In this document: one piece after another, positions 18,835 through 27,471 of the stretch | Position numbering within the stretch: the stretch's first letter is position 1 | Layout of the letters: every line of letters begins with the position of its first letter | From: Thalassotalea sp. | Lineage (GTDB): Bacteria; Pseudomonadota; Gammaproteobacteria; Enterobacterales; Alteromonadaceae | Reading direction: 5' to 3' | Length of the DNA: 55,799 nucleotides | Assembly: GCA_022448425.1 (NCBI GenBank) | Contig: JAKVCY010000126.1 | Span: forward strand, 1 to 55,799 | The notes under the pieces: model-generated | The model's input: the letters and a program-made list of their open reading frames with translations, nothing else | What the model was told of the DNA's origin: nothing | Databases searched by the model: none | Made by a program: the position numbers and the translations under genes

Positions 18835-19584
18835 TTATTTTTGAACTGGTACGATTTGAATAGCAGTCATCTTCTTGTCACTGCGCTCATTACGAAGTTG
18901 TGCCAAACGGTTCAATTGACCGATAGACGTTAGCATAGCGTAAATTGGGATGAATAAGCCACGCTTGTGGAAATCCAACGCTTGCTCGTCTGTTAATTCA
19001 CCTAATTTAGCTTCTTTAATTGTGTAAATGCCAACTAGCTTCTTCTTGTCGCCATCTGCAAAGCCCATTACCACTTCAACTTCTTCAAGTAAGCCAGCGT
19101 CCTGAACTTCCTTGATGAACTTTTCAGTCATAAGTTCGTTCTCGTACAAACGACCTAAGCCGTTTTGAACGTTTTTGAATAACTCAGAATCTTCACCATT
19201 TTCGTCGAATAATGGTAGCTCTTGGTCTTCACCAACGTACTTGCTGTCTAAATCAATACATGCAGTTAGTGTTTTCTCTTTGTCTGGGTCAATACCTAAC
19301 GCAAATGGCACCATTGTTGTGCTCTGTGGAGCATAAATGCCTGTCCACGCATCATCTTTCAAGAATAAGTTCTCACCTGTTTCTAAACCAAGCATAGCTA
19401 CAGAGCGGAAACGGCCTGAATCTGGATCTTTAACGATAACTACAGGGAAGCTTACAGCTGCTTTTGAGTACTCAATTGCAGTAATTGGAACAATGTGCTG
19501 ATCTGCGATGTGACTTAAGTCGCGCTTAGCCGCAACTTTTAAATTTTGATGTTGTTCTTTTTTGATTGGAACTAAGTTTGCCAT
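18835..19584 (-). CDS. SapC family protein
   Basis: The protein starts MANLVPIKKEQHQNLKVA and carries SapC-family features: a VPITAIEYSKAAVSFPVVIV segment, RFRSVAMLGLETGENLFL, and a C-terminal IPIYAMLTSIGQLNRLAQLRN. It is about 249 residues. The name comes from a Campylobacter S-layer secretion gene, but in marine proteobacteria the family is found near TonB receptors, TPR-sulfotransferases and tryptophan halogenases and has no settled function. The ATG at 19584 is preferred over an upstream in-frame start at 19632 because it gives the family-typical N-terminus. Confidence 0.85.
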   Translation of the reverse strand: MANLVPIKKEQHQNLKVAAKRDLSHIADQHIVPITAIEYSKAAVSFPVVIVKDPDSGRFRSVAMLGLETGENLFLKDDAWTGIYAPQSTTMVPFALGIDPDKEKTLTACIDLDSKYVGEDQELPLFDENGEDSELFKNVQNGLGRLYENELMTEKFIKEVQDAGLLEEVEVVMGFADGDKKKLVGIYTIKEAKLGELTDEQALDFHKRGLFIPIYAMLTSIGQLNRLAQLRNERSDKKMTAIQIVPVQK

Positions 19585-19697
19585 AGCAATATTTCTCTTC
19601 TTTCTGACTTCCACTTGATACCGCATTGGCACTCGTGCATTTTTATTTTGTTACGATAGACATGGTGACAACAATTCGCGCTTTCAAGCAGGAAATC

Positions 19698-19726
19698 GAA
19701 ATAAAATGACAATTTCATTTTATTTC
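19698..19726. repeat. Inverted repeat upstream of sapC
   Basis: GAAATAAAATG and its exact complement form an 11-base stem with a 7-base loop, about 115 bases upstream of the sapC start and about 115 bases before the EamA gene. It may be an operator or leader hairpin. Confidence 0.5.
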
Positions 19727-19841
19727 ACAATTCACACAGAGGGAAATCACGTTTTAACAAAAGAGGGGAACCCTTGTTCAGCGCTTTGTGTCACTATGTT
19801 ACTATTCAAAGCACGCTACTTTTAACAAACAATAAAGCGCT

Positions 19842-20723
19842 TTGAAAGCACTAATTTTCGTCTCTATACTTTGGGCCTTCTCATTTGGCCTGATCAAAGG
19901 CCAGCTAACTGGCATTGACCCAAGTCTTGTATCTGCAATACGTTTACTACTTTGTGCCTTGGTTTTTATCCCTTTTTTACGCTTTGAGACACAGCAAAAG
20001 CTCAGCATTCAGTTGCTTGGATTGGGCGCGCTGCAGTTTGGCGTGATGTATTGGGCATATATTCAATCGTATCAATTTTTACCTGGCTATTTAGTGGCTG
20101 TGTTAACCATTTTTACGCCTATATACGTCTATTTATTTGCGTCATTCCTCGAGCGGCGCTTTAACGCAGCAGCGTTAGTTGCCATTATCGGCTCTATTAT
20201 CGGTGCCGCCATTATCGTTTACAAAGCGCCAAATGACGAAAGCTGGCTAGTGGGCTTTGCTATTTTGCAAGTCGCTAACCTTGCCTTCGCGATCGGACAA
20301 GTGGGTTATCGCCATTTTACTCGTCTGCAACCCCAGGCAACCAAGCCAACGATAAGCGAACATGCGAATCACATGGCGATAATGTATATGGGAGGCGCTA
20401 TCTTTAGCTCAATCGTCATTATCTCGAATGGTGCATATCAAAGCGTAGACAGCATCAACGCCAACCAGTGGTTAGTCTTACTATACTTAGGTATTGTCGC
20501 GTCAGGGCTTGGTTTTGCTTGTTGGAACTACGGCGCTAAGCAAGTTTCACCGCAAACCTTGGCCGTAATGAATAATGGTTACATTCCTTTCGCGGTCATA
20601 TTTTCACTAACATTATTCGGTGAAAGTGCCGATTTAACACGCTTATCTGTGGGGTTAGTATTGATGATAGGTTCGCTAATCTTCCTTGAAAAAGGCATAA
20701 ATAGTAGCAGAGTAAAGAAATGA
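19842..20723 (+). CDS. EamA (DMT) family transporter
   Basis: This 293-residue protein has about 10 membrane helices arranged as two EamA repeats, starting MKALIFVSILWAFSFGLIKGQ. The second repeat contains LLYLGIVASGLGFACWNYGAK, a typical drug/metabolite transporter segment. A TTG start at 19842 is required, since an in-frame stop lies 7-9 bases upstream and no ATG occurs near the domain start. Substrates of the family include amino acids and metabolites; this one is unknown. The next gene overlaps its stop by 4 bases. Confidence 0.85.
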   Translation: MKALIFVSILWAFSFGLIKGQLTGIDPSLVSAIRLLLCALVFIPFLRFETQQKLSIQLLGLGALQFGVMYWAYIQSYQFLPGYLVAVLTIFTPIYVYLFASFLERRFNAAALVAIIGSIIGAAIIVYKAPNDESWLVGFAILQVANLAFAIGQVGYRHFTRLQPQATKPTISEHANHMAIMYMGGAIFSSIVIISNGAYQSVDSINANQWLVLLYLGIVASGLGFACWNYGAKQVSPQTLAVMNNGYIPFAVIFSLTLFGESADLTRLSVGLVLMIGSLIFLEKGINSSRVKK

Positions 20724-21037
20724 ACTTTATTAAATACAAGCTCGTTTGGCTTTTGGTTATTTTACTATGCGCGCCTAGCACACAGGCCATGCCCAACATA
20801 AAGACCGAATTTGGCTATTCTTTAGAAGGCTTTTTGCGCGTAAAAGTGGAAAACCTAACCACTAGAGAGCTTGCTTGTTACGTGGCAATTGACGGTAGAA
20901 AAGTAAAGTTCAGATTACCACCTAGGCTTATCTCTAGGTGGTATAAAACGACAGACAAGCGATACACCAAGGAGAGCTTCAGTATCTGGTGTGATTACAT
21001 CGAGTTTCACCCAGAGTATCGCAAATATTCCAATTAG
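20720..21037 (+). CDS. Small secreted protein with two-cysteine module, coupled to EamA gene
   Basis: This 105-residue protein has a signal peptide ending near STQA and a mature part with two cysteines 38 residues apart. Its ATG overlaps the EamA stop in an ATGA arrangement, which implies translational coupling. The segment VENLTTRELACYVAIDGRKV resembles VQNTLTTPIKC in the protein at 16435-16776, and Cys spacing and an internal Phe agree. No described family is recognised. A periplasmic location is inferred. Confidence 0.65.
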   Translation: MNFIKYKLVWLLVILLCAPSTQAMPNIKTEFGYSLEGFLRVKVENLTTRELACYVAIDGRKVKFRLPPRLISRWYKTTDKRYTKESFSIWCDYIEFHPEYRKYSN

Positions 21038-21053
21038 GGCATTTAGCCCTAAT
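21033..21053. terminator. Hairpin between convergent genes
   Basis: ATTAGGGC and GCCCTAAT form an 8-base perfect stem with a 5-base loop, overlapping the stop of the small secreted protein gene and lying just before the pgi stop. The T-tract is weak, so termination is only likely. Confidence 0.5.
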
Positions 21054-21057
21054 GCGC

Positions 21058-22689
21058 TTATTTTCGTTGACGATAAAGTGCGACTAAGCCATTAGTTGAG
21101 CCGTCCATAGTCAGCTCTACACTACTATCTTGTAATGTACCCAACACTTTATTGCCCAATACTTTACCTAACTCAACACCCCATTGGTCAAATGAGTTAA
21201 TCTGCCAAACCACACCTTGTACGAACACTTTTTGCTCGTAAAGCGCGATTAAACTACCTAAGGTTTTTGGATCTAATCTATCGAAAATTAAGGTATTGCT
21301 TGGCTTATTACCTTTCATCACCTTGTGGCTTGATAAATTACTAATTTCTTCTGTGCTGCATTTTGCTTTAGTCATCGCCGCAATAACTTGTTCTTGCGTT
21401 TGGCCTTCCATCAAGGCTTGGCTTTGGCCAAAACAGTTAGCTGCTAACATATCGTGATGATCTGCGTAGTCGCAATCTGGGTGAAGCGGCAGCATAAAGT
21501 CCACAGGAATTGGCGTTTCACTTTGGTGAATCAACTGGTGGAATGAGTGCTGACCGTTAGTACCCTCTGACCCCCAAATAATAGGACCTGTCGCGTAATC
21601 TACTTCTTCATTTTCCAATGTAACCGACTTACCGTTACTTTCCATGTCTAACTGCTGAACGTAAGCAGGAAGTCCACGTAGGTAATGGTAATAAGGTAAA
21701 AGCACTTGAGACTGTGCACCGTGAAAATTGCGGTACCAAACACCAAGCAATGCCATTAATACCGGCATATTTTCCGTTAAAGGCGCTTCTTGGAAGTGAC
21801 AATCTTGCTCGTATGCGCCTTTCAAAAACGCTTCATAATTATCGTAGCCAATTGCAAGTGCCAGCGGTAAACCGATTGCCGACCATACCGAGTAACGGCC
21901 GCCAACCCAATCCCACATAGGGAATATATTATCTTTGCTGATACCAAACGTTTCAGCGGCTTCAATATTAGTAGATACACAGACGAAGTTGTATTTAACG
22001 TCAGCTTGCATTGCTGACCCTAAAAACCATTCTTTAGCAGACTGAGTATTTCTAAGTGTTTCTTGTGTCGTCAGGGTCTTCGACGAGGTGATCACTAGCG
22101 TAGTTTCAGGATTAAGCTGTGCTAATACATCACGTAAGTGACAACCATCAACGTTTGCGACGAAATGAACATTCAGGTTGTCTTGGCGGTAAGGTTTTAA
22201 CGCTTCAGACATGATTTTTGGTCCTAAAAACGAACCACCAATACCAATGCTAACAACATCAGTAAATACCTTACCTGAGTAACCTTTCTTCTGCCCACTA
22301 GACACAGCATCAACAAATGTTTTCATTTGCTCGCGGGTCGCTTCGATTTGCGGCATAACATCTTCACCGTCAACGTACACAGGTTTACCAGAGAAGTTAC
22401 GTAATGCGGTATGCAATACTGCACGATGTTCTGTTACGTTAATCTCTTCACCTGCGAACATACGATCACGCTGCTCTTCAACCTTTGTCGCTTTGGCCAG
22501 CGCAGCTAACAGCTCAATAGTCTCATCGGTAATGCGGTTTTTTGAATAGTCGAGTGTTATCCCGGCTGCTGTCATTGAATAGCGCTGGAAACGTTCACTA
22601 TCTTGTTCAAACAGCGCTTTCATATGCACTGATTCTATTGCGTTAAAGTGACCCTGAAGATTTTGCCACTCAGTTGAAGACGTTAACAT
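21058..22689 (-). CDS. pgi: Glucose-6-phosphate isomerase
   Basis: This enzyme interconverts glucose 6-phosphate and fructose 6-phosphate in the cytoplasm. It carries SIGIGGSFLGPKIMSEAL, the sugar-phosphate site SSKTLTTQETLRN, and PGI signature regions including WVGGRYSVWSAIGLPLA and GQHSFHQLIHQ. At 543 residues it has normal length. The ATG at 22689 is preferred because AGGG lies 8 bases upstream; the longer reading from 22737 lacks a ribosome site. Confidence 0.96.
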   Translation of the reverse strand: MLTSSTEWQNLQGHFNAIESVHMKALFEQDSERFQRYSMTAAGITLDYSKNRITDETIELLAALAKATKVEEQRDRMFAGEEINVTEHRAVLHTALRNFSGKPVYVDGEDVMPQIEATREQMKTFVDAVSSGQKKGYSGKVFTDVVSIGIGGSFLGPKIMSEALKPYRQDNLNVHFVANVDGCHLRDVLAQLNPETTLVITSSKTLTTQETLRNTQSAKEWFLGSAMQADVKYNFVCVSTNIEAAETFGISKDNIFPMWDWVGGRYSVWSAIGLPLALAIGYDNYEAFLKGAYEQDCHFQEAPLTENMPVLMALLGVWYRNFHGAQSQVLLPYYHYLRGLPAYVQQLDMESNGKSVTLENEEVDYATGPIIWGSEGTNGQHSFHQLIHQSETPIPVDFMLPLHPDCDYADHHDMLAANCFGQSQALMEGQTQEQVIAAMTKAKCSTEEISNLSSHKVMKGNKPSNTLIFDRLDPKTLGSLIALYEQKVFVQGVVWQINSFDQWGVELGKVLGNKVLGTLQDSSVELTMDGSTNGLVALYRQRK

Positions 22690-22931
22690 ACCTGTAACCC
22701 TACCTGTTGATGTTGAAGCTAGTTGTTTAGCGAGCATAGCTAGATGTTGCTAGTCTGGGCTTAGCTTTAATATTAGCCATGAGAAAAGCCATTATTAAGT
22801 AAGCTTAGTTTATAGCGACTATATGAAGATTGTAAGTACAAAAATAAAGGGATGTAAGCGTGAAAGTTTTCATCGGACAGAAAAAATATTCTTTGAATTC
22901 TCAGGAGATTAAGGCCAACATAGGAAAGTGT

Positions 22932-22947
22932 TTGACCTTTCGGTCAA
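22932..22947. promoter_or_regulatory. RutR-like operator upstream of the TetR gene
   Basis: TTGACCTTTCGGTCAA has perfect 6-base arms around a 4-base spacer and fits the RutR pattern TTGACC-N4-GGTCAA. It lies 43 bases before the TetR start, implying autoregulation. The same motif recurs around both purine promoters. Confidence 0.75.
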
Positions 22948-22990
22948 TGGCGTTAACAATAAGTTCATCATCTCGAGAATCCTAACCATC

Positions 22991-23626
22991 ATGACAACTA
23001 CCGACAACACTAAGCAATCTAACAGGGATAAGAAGCAGCAACAATTGCTCGACGCAGCGGAAAAACTCTTCTCACAAACGGGTTATGACGGCGCCAGCAT
23101 GAGCATGATCGCCAAAGAGGCAAGCGTACCTAAGGCTAACGTGCTGTATTATTTCAAAAATAAAGACAGCCTATACGAGGCGGTACTTGACCGAATTGTT
23201 GCACAATGGAATTTAGGGTTAGAAAACATCACACCAGATGACGATCCGGCGGTTGTTTTATACAACTACATTAAAAGCAAGATTAAGCTCGCTATCGAGC
23301 AACCTATGCAGTCACGTTTATTCGCTTCAGAAATTATTCGTGGTGCCCCGTATTTACAAGGCTATCTTCGTAACAGCGCACGTCCTTGGATTCGCGAAAA
23401 ATCTGCATTGTTTCAAGCATGGATCGACGCAGGAAAAATGAATGCCATCGACCCTCAACATCTCCTATTTGCGATATGGTCAACGACACAATATTACGCC
23501 GATTTTGAAGCAGAGGTATTGTTAGTACAAAACAAATTAGAATATGAAAACAGCGACGTTGAGAAGATTACTCAATCCATTGCTCAATTGATTTTAACTG
23601 GCGTAGGCTTAGCCATTCCTGAATAG
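22991..23626 (+). CDS. TetR family regulator, RutR-like, predicted controller of the purine region
   Basis: This 211-residue protein has a TetR helix-turn-helix (MSMIAKEASVPKANVLYYF, about residues 37-55) and a C-terminal domain in the style of RutR, the E. coli pyrimidine/purine regulator that binds uracil and thymine. The ATG at 22991 gives the compact TetR start; an upstream in-frame TTG at 22928 would run through the operator. RutR-like palindromes lie in front of it and before the amidase and xdh operons. The ligand is unknown; a pathway intermediate such as urate or a ureide is plausible. Confidence 0.85.
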   Translation: MTTTDNTKQSNRDKKQQQLLDAAEKLFSQTGYDGASMSMIAKEASVPKANVLYYFKNKDSLYEAVLDRIVAQWNLGLENITPDDDPAVVLYNYIKSKIKLAIEQPMQSRLFASEIIRGAPYLQGYLRNSARPWIREKSALFQAWIDAGKMNAIDPQHLLFAIWSTTQYYADFEAEVLLVQNKLEYENSDVEKITQSIAQLILTGVGLAIPE

Positions 23627-23695
23627 CGCTCAATAACTCAAAACATCCCCAAAAAAACAATAAGAAAATAAATTGAAAGAAGGAAAATCCCCATC

Positions 23696-24193
23696 ATGAC
23701 CGCCATGACACCCGAAACATTTACTACACCTGACTTATTTGACGAATGTCGAGATCAAGTTCAAGTGCCTGACAGTGGCTTAATGCATTTTGGTGGGAAT
23801 AAGAGGTTTATCGGTCAAGCCGTCACGGTTACCTGTCCTGATGATAACTCTTTTGCTGTTGAGGCGCTCAAGCAAGACGGCAAGGGTAAAGTCCTTGTTA
23901 TTGATGGTAATGCCAGTAAACAGTTCGCTTTCATTGGCGATATTATGGCAGACAACGCCATTAAAAATAATTGGGCAGGGGTGATTGTAAATGCTTGTTG
24001 TCGCGACATTGAAATTCTATCAGAAATGGATCTCTCCGTGATGGCATTGGGTGTTACGCCAAGAAGTACGGTAAAAAAAGGCAAAGGAGAAACTGGTCAA
24101 CCGGTATCATTGCTAAACACTACCATCGAGCAAGGTGATTGGATTTATGGTGATCTGAACGGCATTCTAATCAGCAAATATTCACTTCTTTAG
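23696..24193 (+). CDS. RraA-like protein, possible class II aldolase/decarboxylase
   Basis: This 165-residue protein has the RraA / HMG-aldolase fold: GKGKVLVIDGNAS (about residues 60-72) and WAGVIVNACCRDIEIL (about residues 95-110). True RraA of E. coli inhibits RNase E and has Arg-Gln at the key position. Here the sequence reads Arg-Asp, as in the metal-dependent 4-hydroxy-4-methyl-2-oxoglutarate aldolase / oxaloacetate decarboxylase branch. A good ribosome site (AAGGA) precedes the ATG. It follows the TetR gene by 69 bases, so it may be co-transcribed. Which of the two roles applies is open. Confidence 0.75.
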   Translation: MTAMTPETFTTPDLFDECRDQVQVPDSGLMHFGGNKRFIGQAVTVTCPDDNSFAVEALKQDGKGKVLVIDGNASKQFAFIGDIMADNAIKNNWAGVIVNACCRDIEILSEMDLSVMALGVTPRSTVKKGKGETGQPVSLLNTTIEQGDWIYGDLNGILISKYSLL

Positions 24194-24216
24194 CGTATAT
24201 TTTCGGCTTAAACTAA

Positions 24217-24244
24217 CGGCTTAAATTTGAAATAATTTAAGCCG
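24217..24244. repeat. Hairpin after the RraA-like gene
   Basis: CGGCTTAAATT and its exact complement form an 11-base stem with a 6-base loop, 23 bases past the stop. No T-run follows, so it may be an atypical terminator or an mRNA 3'-end structure. Confidence 0.5.
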
Positions 24245-24339
24245 CGATAAAGCGAAGCCAAGCTAAACAATAACAAAGCTCCATCACATTTTTATCAACA
24301 ATTCCCTATTGCTCCACACTTAAATTCAAAGATTTTTCC

Positions 24340-24375
24340 ACACCAACGAAGTGCAAAATTGCACTATGTTGGTGA
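24340..24375. promoter_or_regulatory. Paired NtrC-like enhancer sites
   Basis: Two 15-base segments, ACACCAACGAAGTGC (24340-24354) and GCACTATGTTGGTGA (24361-24375), resemble the NtrC site GCACY-N4-TRGTGC and mirror each other in a nested inverted repeat. They lie about 90-125 bases upstream of a sigma-54 promoter, the usual enhancer distance. Confidence 0.6.
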
Positions 24376-24435
24376 AAAAGCTCGTCTGAGTTCATGCATT
24401 AGCTTTTCGTCAATGGCTCCTTACCCCACACAGAA

Positions 24436-24451
24436 CTGACCGATCGGACAG
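24436..24451. promoter_or_regulatory. RutR-like operator, imperfect
   Basis: CTGACCGATCGGACAG keeps the GACC-GATC-GG core of the TetR-protein operator found in this region. It lies just upstream of the sigma-54 -24 element, between the enhancer and the promoter. Confidence 0.6.
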
Positions 24452-24463
24452 GCAAATCTTCGG

Positions 24464-24479
24464 TGGCACTATTATTGCT
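24464..24479 (+). promoter_or_regulatory. Sigma-54 promoter of the amidase-GGT-tauE-pucG operon
   Basis: TGGCACTATTATTGCT matches the RpoN consensus, with GG and GC separated by exactly 10 bases. Transcription should start near 24490, leaving a leader of about 109 bases before the amidase ATG. Confidence 0.8.
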
Positions 24480-24561
24480 AGCCTAATACTATTTTAGTCC
24501 GACAATAAATCTGTTTATCCGTGGTAAGTCTCATGAATATTTATCATTACCAAATCTCAGA

Positions 24562-24577
24562 TTGACCGATCGGTTAG
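24562..24577. promoter_or_regulatory. RutR-like operator in the leader
   Basis: TTGACCGATCGGTTAG is a near-perfect copy of the operator, one base off in the right arm. It lies downstream of the predicted start site, where bound repressor would block elongation. Confidence 0.65.
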
Positions 24578-24598
24578 TTGTGTGAAATATTAACCACC

Positions 24599-25801
24599 AT
24601 GGAAAAATACCCTAACAACAAAAATGCAGTATTCTGTGACCATGGGACTAAGTCGTGGCGACTCACTGATCTCGGCTCGCTTTCAAGCTATAGACTTGCA
24701 GTTAAGGATTTATTTGCAGTCGCGGGCGAAAAGAATGGCGCAGGAAATCCCGATTGGTTTGTAGAAGCAGTAGCGGCGACAGAAACAGCTACCAGTGTCC
24801 AAAAACTTATGGCACAGGGCGCTGAATTCGTTGGCTTTACGCATACCGATGAGCTTGCCTATAGCTTAGAAGGAAACAACTTACATTATGGTGCAGCCGA
24901 AAACCCCTCGCTACCGGGCCACGCCTGTGGCGGTTCAAGCATGGGATCTGCAGCAGCTGTCGCTGCAAACTTGGCAGACATCGGTTTAGGAACCGATACA
25001 GGTGGTTCTATTCGTGTACCGGCGAGTTATTGTGGTTTGTACGGTATTAGGCCAAGTCATGCCGTTATCGAAAGCGATGGATTAATTGGACTTGCACCCA
25101 ATTTTGACACCATTGGCTGGTTTACAAGAAGTGCTGAGTTATTAGCAACTACAGGGGATGCTTTACTTCCCAAACAGCCCGCAAATACCGTTGATGAATT
25201 ACTCGTATGTGATGCACTTTTCGATCTCGTCGAGCCGTCTCTCGCAGAACTTCTGAAAACAGAGTTGTCCGTAATCAGCAAGTGCTTTAAGCGTGTTACG
25301 CATATTAGCCTTGATCAGAGATTATTAAGCGAGCTGGCGGACACATTCAGAATATTGCAGGGTCGGAGCATCGCGGAAACACACCGACAATGGATAGAAG
25401 AACAGCAGCCGGTATTTGCGCCTGCAATAGCCCAGCGCTTTAACATGGCATTGGCATTAACAGCACAAGAGCAACACGCGGCAGAAAGTACTCAACAAGC
25501 TTTCAAAACAGTACTTAGCGAACACCTAACGGCGACAAGTGCATTGTTCTTGCCCACTACACCATGTATCGCGCCAAAACTTGCTGAGGATACTAGTGAG
25601 CTTAGAATGAAAATATTAACCTTAACCGCGATAGCTGGGCTTACAGGCTCTGCACAGGTGCATTTGCCTCACTTATCCGTTCCTTCATTCAATGAAGTAT
25701 TGAATAAAGAAATACACGCTCCTTATGGTTATTCACTATTAATGGCTCCTGGCCAAGATAGAAGCTTATTGTCACTGGCAACAAAGCTTGCAAAAAGTTA
25801 A
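24599..25801 (+). CDS. Amidase signature enzyme, candidate oxalurate/ureide amidohydrolase
   Basis: This amidase-signature protein of about 400 residues keeps the Ser-cisSer-Lys triad: Lys36 in YRLAVKDLF, Ser113/114 in CGGSSMGSAAAV and nucleophile Ser137 in GTDTGGSIRVPAS. It is shorter than most family members (450-500 residues) in its C-terminal part. It pairs with the GGT-fold gene 11 bases downstream, like HpxY with HpxW in the Klebsiella hpx purine cluster, where AtzE-like and GGT-like enzymes handle oxalurate/oxamate. The ATG at 24599 is preferred over an in-frame TTG at 24578 that abuts the operator. The substrate is inferred. Confidence 0.8.
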   Translation: MEKYPNNKNAVFCDHGTKSWRLTDLGSLSSYRLAVKDLFAVAGEKNGAGNPDWFVEAVAATETATSVQKLMAQGAEFVGFTHTDELAYSLEGNNLHYGAAENPSLPGHACGGSSMGSAAAVAANLADIGLGTDTGGSIRVPASYCGLYGIRPSHAVIESDGLIGLAPNFDTIGWFTRSAELLATTGDALLPKQPANTVDELLVCDALFDLVEPSLAELLKTELSVISKCFKRVTHISLDQRLLSELADTFRILQGRSIAETHRQWIEEQQPVFAPAIAQRFNMALALTAQEQHAAESTQQAFKTVLSEHLTATSALFLPTTPCIAPKLAEDTSELRMKILTLTAIAGLTGSAQVHLPHLSVPSFNEVLNKEIHAPYGYSLLMAPGQDRSLLSLATKLAKS

Positions 25802-25812
25802 AGGATACGTCC

Positions 25813-27438
25813 ATGACTCAGCAACAAATTGCATTTACCGCGCCGCACAAAACCGCTACAGAAGCCGGAATGTTCATTCTTCAGCAAGGCGGCACCGCGA
25901 CCGAAGCCATGGTAGCTGCAGCAGCAACCATTAGCGTTGTCTACCCTCATATGAACTCGATCGGCGGAGATAGCTTCTGGTTAATTGATAAACTTGGCAG
26001 CGCACAACCGTTCGCGATAGACGCCTGTGGCGCTTCTGCCAGTAATTTAACCCCTTATGGTTTGCTCGACACAATCCCTGAACGCGGCGGTTTAAGTGCT
26101 ATCACTCAAGCAGGAACAATCCGAGGTTGGCAGCAAGCGCTAGCGTCGGATGAAAACGCAAAATTACCACTGTCGGTCATTCTGTCGCCCGCTATTGACG
26201 CCGCAAAAAACGGATTTACGATCACTGAAAGCTTGCAAGCGGGAGGTAAAAAATTATTTTCAGTCATTGAACGCAATGCAACGTTCAAAGCACTCTACGA
26301 GCCAAATGGAAGTCCGCTACAGCAAGGCGACACTTTCACTAATCCCGCGCTAGCTAACGTATTTGAATATTTAGCGAAACATGGACTTTCTGCTTTTTAT
26401 GAAGGAGAACTTGCTGAAAGCTTTGCTAAAGATTTAGAGGATGCTGGTAGTCCTTTAACATTAGAAGACATAAGCTCAACACAAGCCAGCATTGTGTCGC
26501 CACTAAGAGCACAAGTACAAGGTGTTGATTGCTATAATTTACCAGCGCCGACACAAGGTATTCATTCATTAGTGATTCTCGCGTTGGTCGACCGCCTGAA
26601 AGACAAAGCAACCGAGGACATTGATTGGTTGCACCTTATTGTCGAAGCGACAAAGCAAAGTTTTCACTTGCGCCCACAACTCTGGGCAGACCCTAATAAC
26701 GTCAGCCCGCTTTACGACAAAGTCTTATCAGAGCATACACTTAGCGAACTTGCTGGCAATATTTCTATGGCGAAAGCAGAAGCCTGGCCATTCAATGCCA
26801 AACCCGGAGACACCGTATGGATGGCAGCCCGCGATCAACATGGCCAAATGGTGAGTTTCATTCAAAGTATTTACTGGGAATTTGGCTCAGGCGTTGTCAT
26901 GCGCGACGGTGGCTTTACTTGGAACAACCGCGGCGTAAGCTTTTCGCTAAATAATGACCACATTAATGCGCTAGCACCCAACAAAAAGCCAGCTCACACC
27001 CTCAACCCAGCATTTGCACGCTTCCACGATGGCAGACGATTAGCTTATGGAACTATGGGTGGAGAAGGACAGCCGCAAACACAGGCGAAAGTATTTAGTG
27101 ATTACACTTGGCGCAACCAAAGTATCGCACAAGCAGTGGCAGCACCTCGCTGGCTACTGGGGCGCACATGGGGAGATACCAGCACGAACCTGAAGGTTGA
27201 ACAAAGTTTGGCTGACAGTCTTGGCACTGAGCTCGATCGCTTAAAGCATAGATGGCAAGCAGTTGCAGACTGTAATGAAATGATGGGGCACGCTGGTGCC
27301 ATACTGGATAAACCAAACGCAGATATTGATAGCGATACCGAAGGCGCTAATGCAACCAAGACTCGCTCAGTAGAAGCAGCCTCTGATCCGCGCTCAGACG
27401 GTAGTGCGCTCGTCGCTACAATCTCTGTGACTCAATAA
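25813..27438 (+). CDS. Gamma-glutamyltransferase-fold Ntn hydrolase, HpxW-like (oxamate amidohydrolase candidate)
   Basis: This 541-residue protein aligns over the whole GGT fold. The cleavage and nucleophile Thr is kept as Thr334 in PGDTVWMAARDQHG, and the TMGGEGQPQTQAKVF segment matches the canonical MGxxGG glycine loop region. The THxS residues that follow Thr in classical GGT are changed (VWM), as expected for a different substrate. No signal peptide is present, so it is cytoplasmic like HpxW rather than periplasmic like Ggt. In the hpx pathway HpxW hydrolyses oxamate to oxalate and ammonia. This role fits the pucG neighbour but is an inference. Confidence 0.78.
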   Translation: MTQQQIAFTAPHKTATEAGMFILQQGGTATEAMVAAAATISVVYPHMNSIGGDSFWLIDKLGSAQPFAIDACGASASNLTPYGLLDTIPERGGLSAITQAGTIRGWQQALASDENAKLPLSVILSPAIDAAKNGFTITESLQAGGKKLFSVIERNATFKALYEPNGSPLQQGDTFTNPALANVFEYLAKHGLSAFYEGELAESFAKDLEDAGSPLTLEDISSTQASIVSPLRAQVQGVDCYNLPAPTQGIHSLVILALVDRLKDKATEDIDWLHLIVEATKQSFHLRPQLWADPNNVSPLYDKVLSEHTLSELAGNISMAKAEAWPFNAKPGDTVWMAARDQHGQMVSFIQSIYWEFGSGVVMRDGGFTWNNRGVSFSLNNDHINALAPNKKPAHTLNPAFARFHDGRRLAYGTMGGEGQPQTQAKVFSDYTWRNQSIAQAVAAPRWLLGRTWGDTSTNLKVEQSLADSLGTELDRLKHRWQAVADCNEMMGHAGAILDKPNADIDSDTEGANATKTRSVEAASDPRSDGSALVATISVTQ

Positions 27439-27471
27439 AATATTAATTTAATAAAGAAGTTAGGAAGTTAA

